Source: Paenarthrobacter ilicis
GTDB taxonomy: Bacteria; Actinomycetota; Actinomycetes; Actinomycetales; Micrococcaceae
Length of the DNA: 64,000 bases
Assembly (NCBI RefSeq): GCF_016907545.1
Contig: NZ_JAFBCD010000001.1
Coordinates: 744,001 to 808,000 of the forward strand
Direction of reading: 5' to 3'
Shown here: one piece after another, positions 18,017 to 26,661 of the stretch
Layout: every line of letters begins with the position of its first letter
Position numbering within the stretch: position 1 is the first letter of the stretch
The notes under the pieces: generated by a model
The model's input: the letters and a program-made list of their open reading frames with translations, nothing else
Databases searched by the model: none
What the model was told of the DNA's origin: nothing
Translations under genes and position numbers: made by a program

Positions 18017-19957
18017 GTGGCTAAATCCCAAACCAACCGTGTTGCCCTGCTGGGGGCGGGCCCTCGGGGCACCAGCGTCCTTGAGCGGTTGCTCGCGAAC
18101 TGGGCTGCAGCACCTGCCGGCGGGGAGGGGCAGTTGCACATCCACGTCGTGGATCCATACCCTGCCGGTTCCGGCCATGTGTGGCAACCGGAACAGTCAC
18201 GCCTTTTCCTGATGAACACCCAGTCTTTCTATCCCACGCTGATTCCCGAGGACCCCCACCTTGCCCGGCGGTTGACCGGCGGTTCCTTCGACCAGTGGCG
18301 TGAGGCCCGCCGTCGTGATGGCGCTGGACTCAACGATGCCGAAAAAGCTGAGCTGGCCACCTTGGACTCACGTGATTTCCCCAGCCGGGCTTTGTACGGC
18401 CGGTACTTGCGCCAAACCCTGGCGGCCCTGCTGGAGAAGCTGCCCGACGGCGTCGAGGTCACCTTCCATGAAACCTCCGCCGTCGCTGCGCGCCCCGTTG
18501 GCGGGATGTTCGACGTCGAACTCGCCACGGGCGCCAAACTCACGGTGGACTCGGTGGTGCTGGCCCTGGGCCACGTTGAGTCCCGGCTGAATCCTGAGCA
18601 ACGCTCGTTCAAGAGTGCCGCCGCCGAGCATGGGCTGCTCTACTTTCCGCCCGCGCCGCCAGCGGATGTTGACTGGGAAATGGTGCCGGACCAGCAACCG
18701 GTACTGGTCCGCGGCATGGGTCTTAACTTTTTCGACGTGATGGGCCAGCTGACCGAGGGTCGCGGCGGCAAGTTCGTCCAGACCGGCTCGCCGGGTGCGG
18801 GTGCGCTGGAGTACCGGCCGTCCGGGCGGGAGCCCAGGATCATCGCGGCATCCCGGCGCGGCACACCGTACCGTGCCAAGGCCGGTCTTGACGGGTATTA
18901 CCCCAGCAGCATCACCATGCGCTACATGACCGAGGATGCCGTGGACAGGTTCCGGGCAGCAGGCATCCAGCCCGGATTTGATCATGACCTGTGGCCGTTG
19001 CTGCATCGCGACGCCTTGTGGGCCTACTACTCCACGCTGGCAGCCCACCAACCCACTGCCATCAAGGATCCGGAGCAATTCCTGGCGGACCTTGAGGATG
19101 CACTACGACCCCACGCGCACACCACGGCCAACTGGGAAAGCGATGTTGGCGACCTCGTGGAAAAACACGTGGTCGCTTCCCGCAGGTTGGACTTGAGGGG
19201 ACTGGCGGCACCCCTGGCCGGACGTTCTTTCGCCAGCCGGCGGGACCTTGATGCCACCATCACCGCCTATTTGGATGATGACGCGCGGCGCTCGGCGCTG
19301 GGTGAGGCTGATCCGGTGAAGATGGCCATCGGTGCATTGCACACCGGGCGTGCCATCTTAAAGTCGGTGGTGGCCGACGGCGGCATCACCGACGAGTCGT
19401 GGTTGGCGGGCCTCAGGGGCTGGTTCGAATCCTTCGTGGAAGGACTCGCCAGCGGTGCTCCAGCGGTACGTTCCGAACAGTTGGCGGCCCTGGCGCGGGC
19501 AGGCGTGGTCAGCTTTGTGGGTCCCGACCCCAAGTTCAGTGTTGACCGGGGCGCCAAGCTGTTCAAGGCGTTCTCTCCGTGGGTCCAGGATGATCCCGTG
19601 GAAGCTCCCACGTTGATCGAAGCGATGTCCCCGGCCAACCGCGTGGGAATCAACCTTTCCCCGTTGCTGGAACAGCTCATGGCTGATGGTTTGGTCCGGA
19701 CCAAGATCATGATGAGCGTTGAAGGCACGCCGATGCAGACCACGGGCCTTGATGTGGAGCCGCACCCCTACCGCCCACTGGCGGCCAACGGGACGATTAC
19801 CCCGAACCTGTACGTCCTGGGCTTGCAATTGTCTGCCTCGCAGTGGGGCACGGCCATCGCTGCCGAAGCCCGTCCCCGGACCGGCAAGACCTACTCAAGT
19901 GGCCAGCGCACGCTTCGCGATGCCGATGAGATTGCGCTGAGCATCCTGAACCGCTGA
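18017..19957 (+). CDS. FAD/NAD(P)-binding protein (NAD_binding_9 type)
   Basis: The 646-residue protein starts with a Rossmann dinucleotide motif, VALLGAGPRGTSVLERL (about 9-25), the pattern of the FAD-NAD(P)-binding family. Further blocks are HVVDPYPAGSGHVW and the second nucleotide-binding strand VDSVVLALGHVE. It is probably a flavin-dependent oxidoreductase or monooxygenase-like protein of unknown substrate. The GTG at 18017 is the first start that does not invade the divergent peptidase gene, but the GGAG just before it is too close to be an ideal ribosome site, so the exact start is uncertain. The last codons (LSILNR) are duplicated downstream as a tandem repeat. Confidence 0.82.
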   Translation: MAKSQTNRVALLGAGPRGTSVLERLLANWAAAPAGGEGQLHIHVVDPYPAGSGHVWQPEQSRLFLMNTQSFYPTLIPEDPHLARRLTGGSFDQWREARRRDGAGLNDAEKAELATLDSRDFPSRALYGRYLRQTLAALLEKLPDGVEVTFHETSAVAARPVGGMFDVELATGAKLTVDSVVLALGHVESRLNPEQRSFKSAAAEHGLLYFPPAPPADVDWEMVPDQQPVLVRGMGLNFFDVMGQLTEGRGGKFVQTGSPGAGALEYRPSGREPRIIAASRRGTPYRAKAGLDGYYPSSITMRYMTEDAVDRFRAAGIQPGFDHDLWPLLHRDALWAYYSTLAAHQPTAIKDPEQFLADLEDALRPHAHTTANWESDVGDLVEKHVVASRRLDLRGLAAPLAGRSFASRRDLDATITAYLDDDARRSALGEADPVKMAIGALHTGRAILKSVVADGGITDESWLAGLRGWFESFVEGLASGAPAVRSEQLAALARAGVVSFVGPDPKFSVDRGAKLFKAFSPWVQDDPVEAPTLIEAMSPANRVGINLSPLLEQLMADGLVRTKIMMSVEGTPMQTTGLDVEPHPYRPLAANGTITPNLYVLGLQLSASQWGTAIAAEARPRTGKTYSSGQRTLRDADEIALSILNR

Positions 19958-20019
19958 GCATCCTGAACCGCTGAGTGTCCTGAACCGCTGAGTGTCCTGA
20001 ACCGCTGAGCATCCTGAAG
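19938..20019 (+). repeat. 17-bp tandem repeat, about 4.8 copies
   Basis: The unit TGAGCATCCTGAACCGC repeats at 19938, 19955, 19972 and 19989, with a partial copy at 20006-20019. Units 3 and 4 read TGAGTGTCC in place of TGAGCATCC. The first unit encodes the C-terminus of the preceding gene, including its final residues, and each later copy starts with an in-register TGA. The array probably arose by slippage at the gene's end. Confidence 0.95.
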
Positions 20020-20032
20020 ATCCACTAAAAGG

Positions 20033-20069
20033 GCCAGGGCCCCTCACCATCTTGGTGAGGGGCCCTGGC
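20033..20069. terminator. Bidirectional terminator between convergent genes
   Basis: A perfect 17-bp stem (20033-20049 with 20053-20069) and 3-base loop lie between the FAD-binding gene and the convergent nuclease gene. AAAA precedes and TTATTTA follows the stem, giving weak U-tracts in both directions. Confidence 0.85.
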
Positions 20070-20102
20070 TTATTTACTGTCGGCCTTACTTATTGACGAG
20101 GA

Positions 20103-23100
20103 TCAGCCGCGCAGGCACCTCTGGTACTCCACCCAAGCGAAGGCGTACCGCAGCCAGCCCACGACGTCGTACCACTTGGAAGGCTTCACCGGGGGAGTGC
20201 ACTGGGGCGGAGTGGGTCCGCTCGCGGCCACCTTCACCAGTGCCTTCACCACGGTTCCGCTTTCGACGGCGGTGAGCACCACGGTGCCCGTCCCCGCTGC
20301 AGCGGCTGCCGGAACTTTCAGGTTCACGGTCGCTGCACCGGCGTTGACCGGAACCTGTCCCAGCACCACTGCCGCTCCCTTGGCGTCCACGAACACGGCC
20401 TTCAGGGCGGTGTTTGCCGGGCTGCCAATGGAGGTGAGGTTGAGCTTGGAGACGGCGAGGGCCACGGCCTCACCGGCCTTGACCTCGGCTGCCGTGGTGT
20501 TGGCAACAGCCACAGAACGGCGGGCAAAGTCCGGGGATACGGGGTTGTGTTCGCGCAGGTACTTGATCCACGCGTCCCGATCCACCAAGCCGGTGTCCTT
20601 GGTGTTGGTGCCTTCCTTGAACACCCGGAAGTTGTCGCCACCGGTTGCAAGGAAGCTGAACGTACCAATCCGGTACTGCTTTGCCGGATCAATGACAGTG
20701 CCGTTCACCCAGATTCCGGTGATGCGGTCGCCCGCCGGACGGGCAGCGTCGTACGTGTAATTAACGTTCTTCGAAACACCCAGTTGCTGGTAGGGCCGGC
20801 TCGGGACGGTGCCATCAGCGTTGGTTTGCCACTGCTGCTCAAGCAACGTCTTGAACTGCGCGCCCGTCAGGGACGTGGTCCAGAGGTTGTTGACGAACGG
20901 CAATACCGCGTTGGCTTCCGAGTAGGTGATGGTGCCATCCGGTGCGTAGTAGAGCTCGTTACGCAGACCGCCGGGATTCACCACGCCGATCTCGGCAGCG
21001 CCCAGCTCGGGTGCCTTGAGGGTATCCACCAGGGAGTCGGCCACCAGGTTGCCCAAGGTGGATTCGCTGGCACGGTCATCACGCTTGGGGGCGCCGCCGG
21101 CCGGGTCCGGTGTGAAAGCCGTGGTGATATCGGCGGTCACGGCCCCCACGGGCTGGTTGCCGATCTCGGCCGCTTGGGCCACGGCCTTGTCCACGATGGT
21201 CTTCACTTGGGCCACCCGGGGGTATGCGGCAACAAGGCTGTCCGCTGTGTCCGTGGTGCGGTCCACAACTGCGGCTTTGTAAGCAGTGACGGCCTTGCTG
21301 GCGGTGTCCACCGTCAAGGTCACGGTACCGACGTTCTCACCGTAGTTACCGGTCTGCACGATGGGCCGGGTTTTCCCGGTGGGCTGGCCATTGGTATCCA
21401 GGATGGGGGCATCCCACGCGTATTCCTTGTGGGTGTGCCCGGTGAAGATGGCAGCCACATCGGGTGTGGTTTGGTTGACCAGCTTGGCGAAGGGGCCGCC
21501 TGCAGCCACTTCCTGGGCCAAGGTGGCGCCCTCCGGGGTTCCGGCGGCAGCACCGTCGTGGTTTTCCACAATGATGATGTCGGCGAGGTTCCCGGCCTTG
21601 ATTTTTGCTGCCACCCGGTTGATGGCGTCCACGGGATCGCCGAACTCCAGGTCCGTGATTCCGGCAGGAGTGACAAGGGAAGGGACTTCCTGCGTGACCG
21701 TGCCGATCACGGCCACCTTCATGCCGTTCATGTCCAGGACCTTGTACTCCGGAAGAACCGGGGTGGTGGTGCCCTTTTGGTAGACGTTGGCGCCCAAGTA
21801 CGCGAACTTCGCGTTGTTCCCGCCATTGATGACGCGATCACGCAAATCCGGCCAGCCGCCGTCGAACTCGTGGTTGCCCACAGCGGACGCCTGCAGTTCC
21901 AGGGCGTTCAGAACATCAATGGTGGGCTGGTCCTTCGCTACTGACGAGGCGAAGAGGGAGGCGCCAATATTGTCGCCCGCAGAAATAAATGCGGTGGCTC
22001 CGGGGGCCGCTGCCGCGCGGAGTTTCTCAACGGTTCCGGCGAAGAGCACGGTGTTGGAGTCGATCCGGCCGTGGAAATCGTTGATCCCCAGGAACTGCAG
22101 ATCAACGGTGGCCGGTGCGTCCGGTGCGAGGTTCAGGCCCACCACCACGGGGTCGTGGTCGCTGGCCCGGAATTCGTTCTCCGCATAGTAGTTGGTCACA
22201 TTGTTGTTATACCTGCTGTACTCAAGGGCCACGGACTCCACTGAGTTGATGTTCCAGATGTCAGTTCCGGTGACCTTTGCTGCGGCTGCCGGTGAAGCGA
22301 GGATGTGGTCCAGGGATCCCACCATCCCGCCGAACAGGTAGGAGTGCTTCCCGGTTCCCACTTCCAGGTCCTTGTACCCGGCGCCGGTCAGGACGTTGAT
22401 GGGATCTTCCTTGGCGTAGGCATTGAAGTCACCAATCAGGAAAACCTTGTCGGTTCCCTTGGATGCCTGCAAGTCTTTCGAGAAGGAAAGGAGGGATTCT
22501 GCCTGCTTGGTGCGGGCCACGTTGGACGCGCCCTGGCCCTTGTCCGTGTCGTCCGGTGTTGCTGCGGAGCCCTTGGACTTGAAGTGGTTGACGATCGCAA
22601 TGAATTTCTTGTCGTCCGCTGCACCTACGGGCTTGAACACCTGGGCCAGCGGCTTGCGGGCACTTGCGAAAGCCGCGGTGTCGTTGTGGATGATCGACTC
22701 ACCCACGGGCTCGGCCGTTGCCTTTTTGTAGATGAAAGCGGTGCGGATCATGTCCTCATCGCTCAACGGGGGAGCGTTGGCGGGCGTCCGCACGTAATCC
22801 CAAACGCCGGGTGTCTTCACGTTCAGGGCGTCCACCAGTTTGGACAGGGCGTCATCACGGTTCTTGCCGAACTGGGCCGAGTTCTCGATTTCTTCCAGCG
22901 ACACCACGTCCGCACCGGATGTGGTGATTGCCGCAACGATCTTGCTTTGCTGGCGCTCGAAATTCTCCGCATTGGCGGCGCCGCGGGCGTTGCAGCCTTC
23001 CTTGACCGTGATGGGGTTGCCTGCGCGGTCGGTGTAGAACACGCAGCCGCTCAACTGGTCACCGGTGGTGGGGAAGTAGTTCAGGACGTTGAAGGACGCC

Positions 23101-24632
23101 AGCTTGAGGTTGCCACCAACATCGGCCGGCCCGTCGGGACGGGTGCTGGTGAACGTCGCCGGTTGGGCACGTTCCGCGCTGGTGGGTGTCAGTGCTTCGA
23201 GGGGCTGGAACTTCCAGGAGTTGTTGCCGTAACCCAGGATCACGTCTGTCCGGAACGTCGCCGGCGAACCGACGCGCACGGGGTTGGACGTTGTCAGGTA
23301 GGGCAGTTCCTGTGCCTTGGTGGCGGCGTCCTTGAGGAAGTTGGTGGAAGCGCCGTCGTCGAGCTTGATGCCGCGCAATGCGTTGTCCGCCACCACGGCG
23401 GCGTATTCCGGTGAGCCGTACGTGGCTACAGCTGTCGGCTGGACCAAGGGGGAGGTACCTGCCGCCAAACCGATCTCGCCGTACTGGTTCAGGGAGTAGT
23501 TGTCCGTGACCGTGAAAGGCCCCTCAGGCGAAACCAGCATGCCTTCCAGGTTCTCGCGGGCAGCCTCATTCGCCGGAAGTGCGAAAGGTGTGGACTTGAC
23601 CTCGGGTGCAGCTTCGGTGAGCTTCTTTAGTCCCGCTGCGTCCACAGTCATCTGGGTCTGGTTGGCGAATTCGCTGACCGCTCCGGTGACTTCCAAGTAG
23701 TCGCCTGATTGGACCGTCCCCGCCGTCGTGGGCGAGTAGATGAACAAAGCGTCCGACGCCGTCCTGGCCGCCCCGGCGGTTCCCCCGCCGCTGCCGGGGG
23801 TCTGGAGGTAGTAGCCGTTCAGTCCGCCCGTGGAGTAGACGGCAGTGACTTTACCGCGGGTTGTGACGGTGCTGCCGACGAACGGGCTCGCAGGGCCGGT
23901 GCCCTGGATCTCGGCAATGGTCTTGGCGCCTGTCACGGGCCCGGGATCGGTGGGGGGAGTCCCGCCGGTGGACGCGGTCGGCGTAATGGTGGCGCTCAGG
24001 GTGAAGTCGGCGGCGTTGGAGTCCGTGTCCACGCCGTTGGTCCGGTTGATGCTCTTGACATCAGTGTTGCTGGTGGGAGCCGGAGCCACGGCCGTTTCGA
24101 ACGTGTTCGATGTCCCATAGCCCAGCAGATCAGCGATTGCAGGATTGCCTGTGACCGAACCCGTGGGAAGCGGCGACACCGCAGTGCCCTGCTTCGCCAG
24201 GATCAGCGTCCCCGTTGTACCGCTGGGGTTGAGCGTGCCGGACGCCTGGACATCAGGTGCCGGCAGCGCCGGTGCCGTGGATGTACCACTGTTCGTGGCG
24301 CCTTGGACCAGGAAGTATCCCTTGGCCGGAATGCTTCCTGTCAGGGGGGTGATGCCTGTTGGTGCCGTGGTGGTGCCGGCACTCCTGTACTGCAGGGACC
24401 AGCCCGCCAGGCTGACCGGAGCATCGGAGCTGTTGTACAGCTCCACGAACTTGTTCTTATAGGCGGCGCCATTGCTGCCGCCACTCAGATAGGCCTCGTT
24501 GATCACCACCGGCGAAGTGCCGGCCGCGACGGGCGCGTTGTCCACTGCCATGGCCGGTGCGGCTGTCAGTGGGGCTGCAAGCAACCCCACTGACAGAACC
24601 GTTCCGGCTACTGTCTTCCAATGCTGGTGCAT
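20103..24632 (-). CDS. Secreted multidomain nuclease / 5'-nucleotidase (ExeM/NucH-like plus UshA-like)
   Basis: The 1509-residue exoprotein begins with a Sec signal peptide (about 1-29, ending APAMA). A lamin-tail-type domain (about 40-165; VVINEAYLSGG, KFVELYNSS) and an OB-like region follow. Next is an endonuclease/exonuclease/phosphatase domain (about 510-840; LASFNVLNYF, SLEEIENS, GDFNAYAKEDP, DHDPVVVG). After it comes a calcineurin-like 5'-nucleotidase (about 844-1080; NDFHGRID, GDNIGAS, GNHEFDGG, TGHTHKEY) with its C-terminal nucleoside-binding domain (about 1100-1300; NPGGLRNEL). The tail ends in a short Cys-containing segment. It should degrade extracellular DNA and then dephosphorylate the nucleotides, supplying phosphate and nucleosides. 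The gene stands alone; I see no LPXTG anchor. Confidence 0.93.
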   Translation of the reverse strand: MHQHWKTVAGTVLSVGLLAAPLTAAPAMAVDNAPVAAGTSPVVINEAYLSGGSNGAAYKNKFVELYNSSDAPVSLAGWSLQYRSAGTTTAPTGITPLTGSIPAKGYFLVQGATNSGTSTAPALPAPDVQASGTLNPSGTTGTLILAKQGTAVSPLPTGSVTGNPAIADLLGYGTSNTFETAVAPAPTSNTDVKSINRTNGVDTDSNAADFTLSATITPTASTGGTPPTDPGPVTGAKTIAEIQGTGPASPFVGSTVTTRGKVTAVYSTGGLNGYYLQTPGSGGGTAGAARTASDALFIYSPTTAGTVQSGDYLEVTGAVSEFANQTQMTVDAAGLKKLTEAAPEVKSTPFALPANEAARENLEGMLVSPEGPFTVTDNYSLNQYGEIGLAAGTSPLVQPTAVATYGSPEYAAVVADNALRGIKLDDGASTNFLKDAATKAQELPYLTTSNPVRVGSPATFRTDVILGYGNNSWKFQPLEALTPTSAERAQPATFTSTRPDGPADVGGNLKLASFNVLNYFPTTGDQLSGCVFYTDRAGNPITVKEGCNARGAANAENFERQQSKIVAAITTSGADVVSLEEIENSAQFGKNRDDALSKLVDALNVKTPGVWDYVRTPANAPPLSDEDMIRTAFIYKKATAEPVGESIIHNDTAAFASARKPLAQVFKPVGAADDKKFIAIVNHFKSKGSAATPDDTDKGQGASNVARTKQAESLLSFSKDLQASKGTDKVFLIGDFNAYAKEDPINVLTGAGYKDLEVGTGKHSYLFGGMVGSLDHILASPAAAAKVTGTDIWNINSVESVALEYSRYNNNVTNYYAENEFRASDHDPVVVGLNLAPDAPATVDLQFLGINDFHGRIDSNTVLFAGTVEKLRAAAAPGATAFISAGDNIGASLFASSVAKDQPTIDVLNALELQASAVGNHEFDGGWPDLRDRVINGGNNAKFAYLGANVYQKGTTTPVLPEYKVLDMNGMKVAVIGTVTQEVPSLVTPAGITDLEFGDPVDAINRVAAKIKAGNLADIIIVENHDGAAAGTPEGATLAQEVAAGGPFAKLVNQTTPDVAAIFTGHTHKEYAWDAPILDTNGQPTGKTRPIVQTGNYGENVGTVTLTVDTASKAVTAYKAAVVDRTTDTADSLVAAYPRVAQVKTIVDKAVAQAAEIGNQPVGAVTADITTAFTPDPAGGAPKRDDRASESTLGNLVADSLVDTLKAPELGAAEIGVVNPGGLRNELYYAPDGTITYSEANAVLPFVNNLWTTSLTGAQFKTLLEQQWQTNADGTVPSRPYQQLGVSKNVNYTYDAARPAGDRITGIWVNGTVIDPAKQYRIGTFSFLATGGDNFRVFKEGTNTKDTGLVDRDAWIKYLREHNPVSPDFARRSVAVANTTAAEVKAGEAVALAVSKLNLTSIGSPANTALKAVFVDAKGAAVVLGQVPVNAGAATVNLKVPAAAAAGTGTVVLTAVESGTVVKALVKVAASGPTPPQCTPPVKPSKWYDVVGWLRYAFAWVEYQRCLRG

Positions 24633-24851
24633 CCGCTCTAACTTTCATCAGGGAGCCCTGTGGGGTCTCTTGGGACGACGTCCACTGTCTTGTGAAGTGG
24701 GCGATGTGCCGGAAGTTACTCCGGGTAAAGCTGCCTCAGACGTAGCAGAACACGAACGGATGAATGGGAAGTGGATCAGTGGTGGCCGGAGAGTGCCTTC
24801 ACTGTCCTCCAGAGGGTGCGCAGTCGGGTGGCTGCGCTGATGCGGGTGCGC

Positions 24852-25343
24852 CTATTTGGCTGCGCCCTTCAAGGTTCCGGCAGTGGAGGTACCTGAGGCG
24901 CCGCCGATCAAGCAGACGATCTCACGGTCCTTGGCCTTCCACGTATCGGACGTGGGGTAGAAATAGGTCAATTCCAGAGTGGATTGATCGAAGGGCACAC
25001 CCACGAAAGTTGCGAACTCCGTGCCACAGAAATCTTCCGACTGTTTGGCCACTTCCTCCTGGCCGGGGTAATCGTCGGCCACAATGTTCTTCGCCGCGTA
25101 CGCCTCGAGGTCGTGGTTTTGCTCGCACGGGATGACGGAGACGTCCTTGACCTCGGTGCCGGATGGCTCTGCGATGCAGTCCCCAACCTTGACCTTGAAG
25201 GCGTCGGCAACGGATGTTTCAGTGGGCTTGCCGGTGTCATCCCGCTTGGCGTCGCCGCTGCTGATGAGCGAACAGCCGGCCAGAGCCAAAGAGGCCACGG
25301 CCACCAGGGCGGCGGTGTGGAGTGGTTTTGCGCGGTGGAGCAT
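24852..25343 (-). CDS. Small lipoprotein with septum-formation-type domain
   Basis: The 163-residue protein has a lipoprotein signal with lipobox LAGC (LALAGCSL) and a short extracytoplasmic domain. The pattern VGDCIAEPSG...V.VIPCEQNHDLEAYA, with paired cysteines and a CEQNH-type motif, matches the actinobacterial septum-formation/DUF4190-associated family. A further FCGTEF and a CLIGG near the end could supply a second disulfide. The ATG at 25341-25343 has GAAGGA upstream. Function in the envelope is unknown; the family label is from pattern recall and should be verified. Confidence 0.75.
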   Translation of the reverse strand: MLHRAKPLHTAALVAVASLALAGCSLISSGDAKRDDTGKPTETSVADAFKVKVGDCIAEPSGTEVKDVSVIPCEQNHDLEAYAAKNIVADDYPGQEEVAKQSEDFCGTEFATFVGVPFDQSTLELTYFYPTSDTWKAKDREIVCLIGGASGTSTAGTLKGAAK

Positions 25344-25515
25344 TCTGGTCCTTCCCAGATGGGCCACAGAACGTCTGGCGGACGCCGGCTCTGCGGTCAA
25401 CGGCGAGGGACCAAACAGGACCTGCCGCCGGCTGATCCCCCAGCGCCGGCAACAGGCGGGTCCGTCCAGCGGCTCTTGGGTAGGGAGCAGCGGGACGGAC
25501 CTGAAAAGCAACAGT

Positions 25516-26301
25516 CTAAGCGCCTTGGCCTTGGTCCTGAACCACCCTGAAGACGGCACCTGTGGGATCAGACAGGGTAGCCAACCTGCCGAACGGACTG
25601 TCCTCTGCGGGCTGCGTCACCGTAGCCCCCAAGGCGATGGGCTTCTCCACCGTGGCGTCCGTATTTTCCACGCAAAAATAAACGCTCCACATGGATGGCA
25701 CCTGTTCCGGAAGGAAGCCGGCCGCGTCCATGATCCCTGCCTTGGAGTCATCCCCTGAGCCCAGGGTTGTGTAACGGAACTCGGGGGTGTCGCTCATGAC
25801 ATCCGTCTGCCAACCAAAGACGTTCTGGTAGAACGCAATGGCGGCGGCGTAATCCTTCGACAGCAGCTCATGCCATGCGGGAGCACCCGGCTCAGCTGCC
25901 AGTTCAAAACCCTTCATTTCACCGAACTGCCAGGCTCCGATGGACGCTCCGGAAGCGTCAGCGTACATGGCCATGCTTCCCTGCGCGGGAACGTCCATGG
26001 GTTCCATGTAGACCTGGCCGCCGTTTGCCGCGGCAGCCCGGGTGGTGGCCTGGATGTCATCAGTACGCAGGTACGTGGACCAAAGATCCGGCATTGCGGT
26101 CATGTCCGGCTACTTGGCCATCATTCCTGCCACCATCTGGCCGTCCTTATAGGCAGTGATGTAGCCGCCATACGTTTCCTGATCACCGGTTTCGTAGGTC
26201 CAGCCAAAAATTGCCGTATAGAAGGCCTTGGCCTTTGCGGTATCGGAGGTCATCAAATCGATCCAGCACGGCGCACCCGGAGTGATATCAGGCTTGGGCA
26301 T
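25516..26301 (-). pseudogene. Two-domain VOC (glyoxalase-like) protein split by an in-frame amber codon
   Basis: Two open segments in the same frame (26301-26113 and 26103-25516) are separated only by TAG at 26110-26112 and two sense codons. Read through, they give about 260 residues with two VOC repeats: PCWIDLMTSDTAKAKAFYTAIFGW in the first and PAWHELLSKDYAAAIAFYQNVFGW in the second, the normal layout of this glyoxalase/bleomycin-resistance-like family. The second segment alone lacks the start of the first repeat. The TAG could have come from CAG by one change. Either the gene is inactive, the downstream ATG (26101-26103) makes a partial protein, or the base is a sequencing error. Confidence 0.85.
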
Positions 26302-26436
26302 AGGTCAGGCTCCTGTGGTCAAGCCGCGGCCGGAAAGCTACGGCAAATGTCAGTGGGTTCGAGACAAAAGAAGACTATGCGGGGGGTCTGACAGTTTCAA
26401 TGACTTCCGGTTGCCCGGTCTCGGTTGCGCACAAAA

Positions 26437-26464
26437 ATGCCCCGGGTGGCAGCACCCGGGGCAT
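26437..26464 (-). terminator. Terminator downstream of tRNA-Ser(TGA)
   Basis: ATGCCCCGGGTG (26437-26448) pairs with CACCCGGGGCAT (26453-26464); on the minus strand a TTTTTG run follows. It lies 8 bp past the tRNA 3' end. Confidence 0.85.
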
Positions 26465-26471
26465 CTCTTGG

Positions 26472-26559
26472 CGGAAGGTAAGGGATTTGAACCCTTGGTA
26501 CGGGGTTACCGCACACTGGTTTTCAAGACCAGCTCCTTAGGCCGCTCGGACAACCTTCC
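26472..26559 (-). tRNA. tRNA-Ser(TGA)
   Basis: The 88-nt reverse strand has acceptor GGAAGGT/ACCTTCC, an anticodon stem CTGGT/ACCAG with loop CTTGAAA (anticodon TGA), a long variable arm, T-arm GGTTCAAATCC and discriminator G. CCA is not encoded. Confidence 0.96.
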
Positions 26560-26661
26560 TCGCCTAGTAGTGTTTCATAGGGAGTTGGCTGTTCCAAAAC
26601 ATCACGTCTTCCTGTCCCTGCCCCGGGTCCGGCAGACACGCTAGAAAACCGGGAGTTCGTC

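Noticed and set aside
20547-23414. Two long plus-strand frames opposite the nuclease/nucleotidase gene
   Set aside because: They are antisense to a complete multidomain protein with conserved motifs and have no recognisable features.
24632-24800. Possible Pho box upstream of the nuclease/nucleotidase
   Set aside because: GAAC-like units are present near 24747-24765 but not in 11-bp register, unlike the site upstream of senX3.
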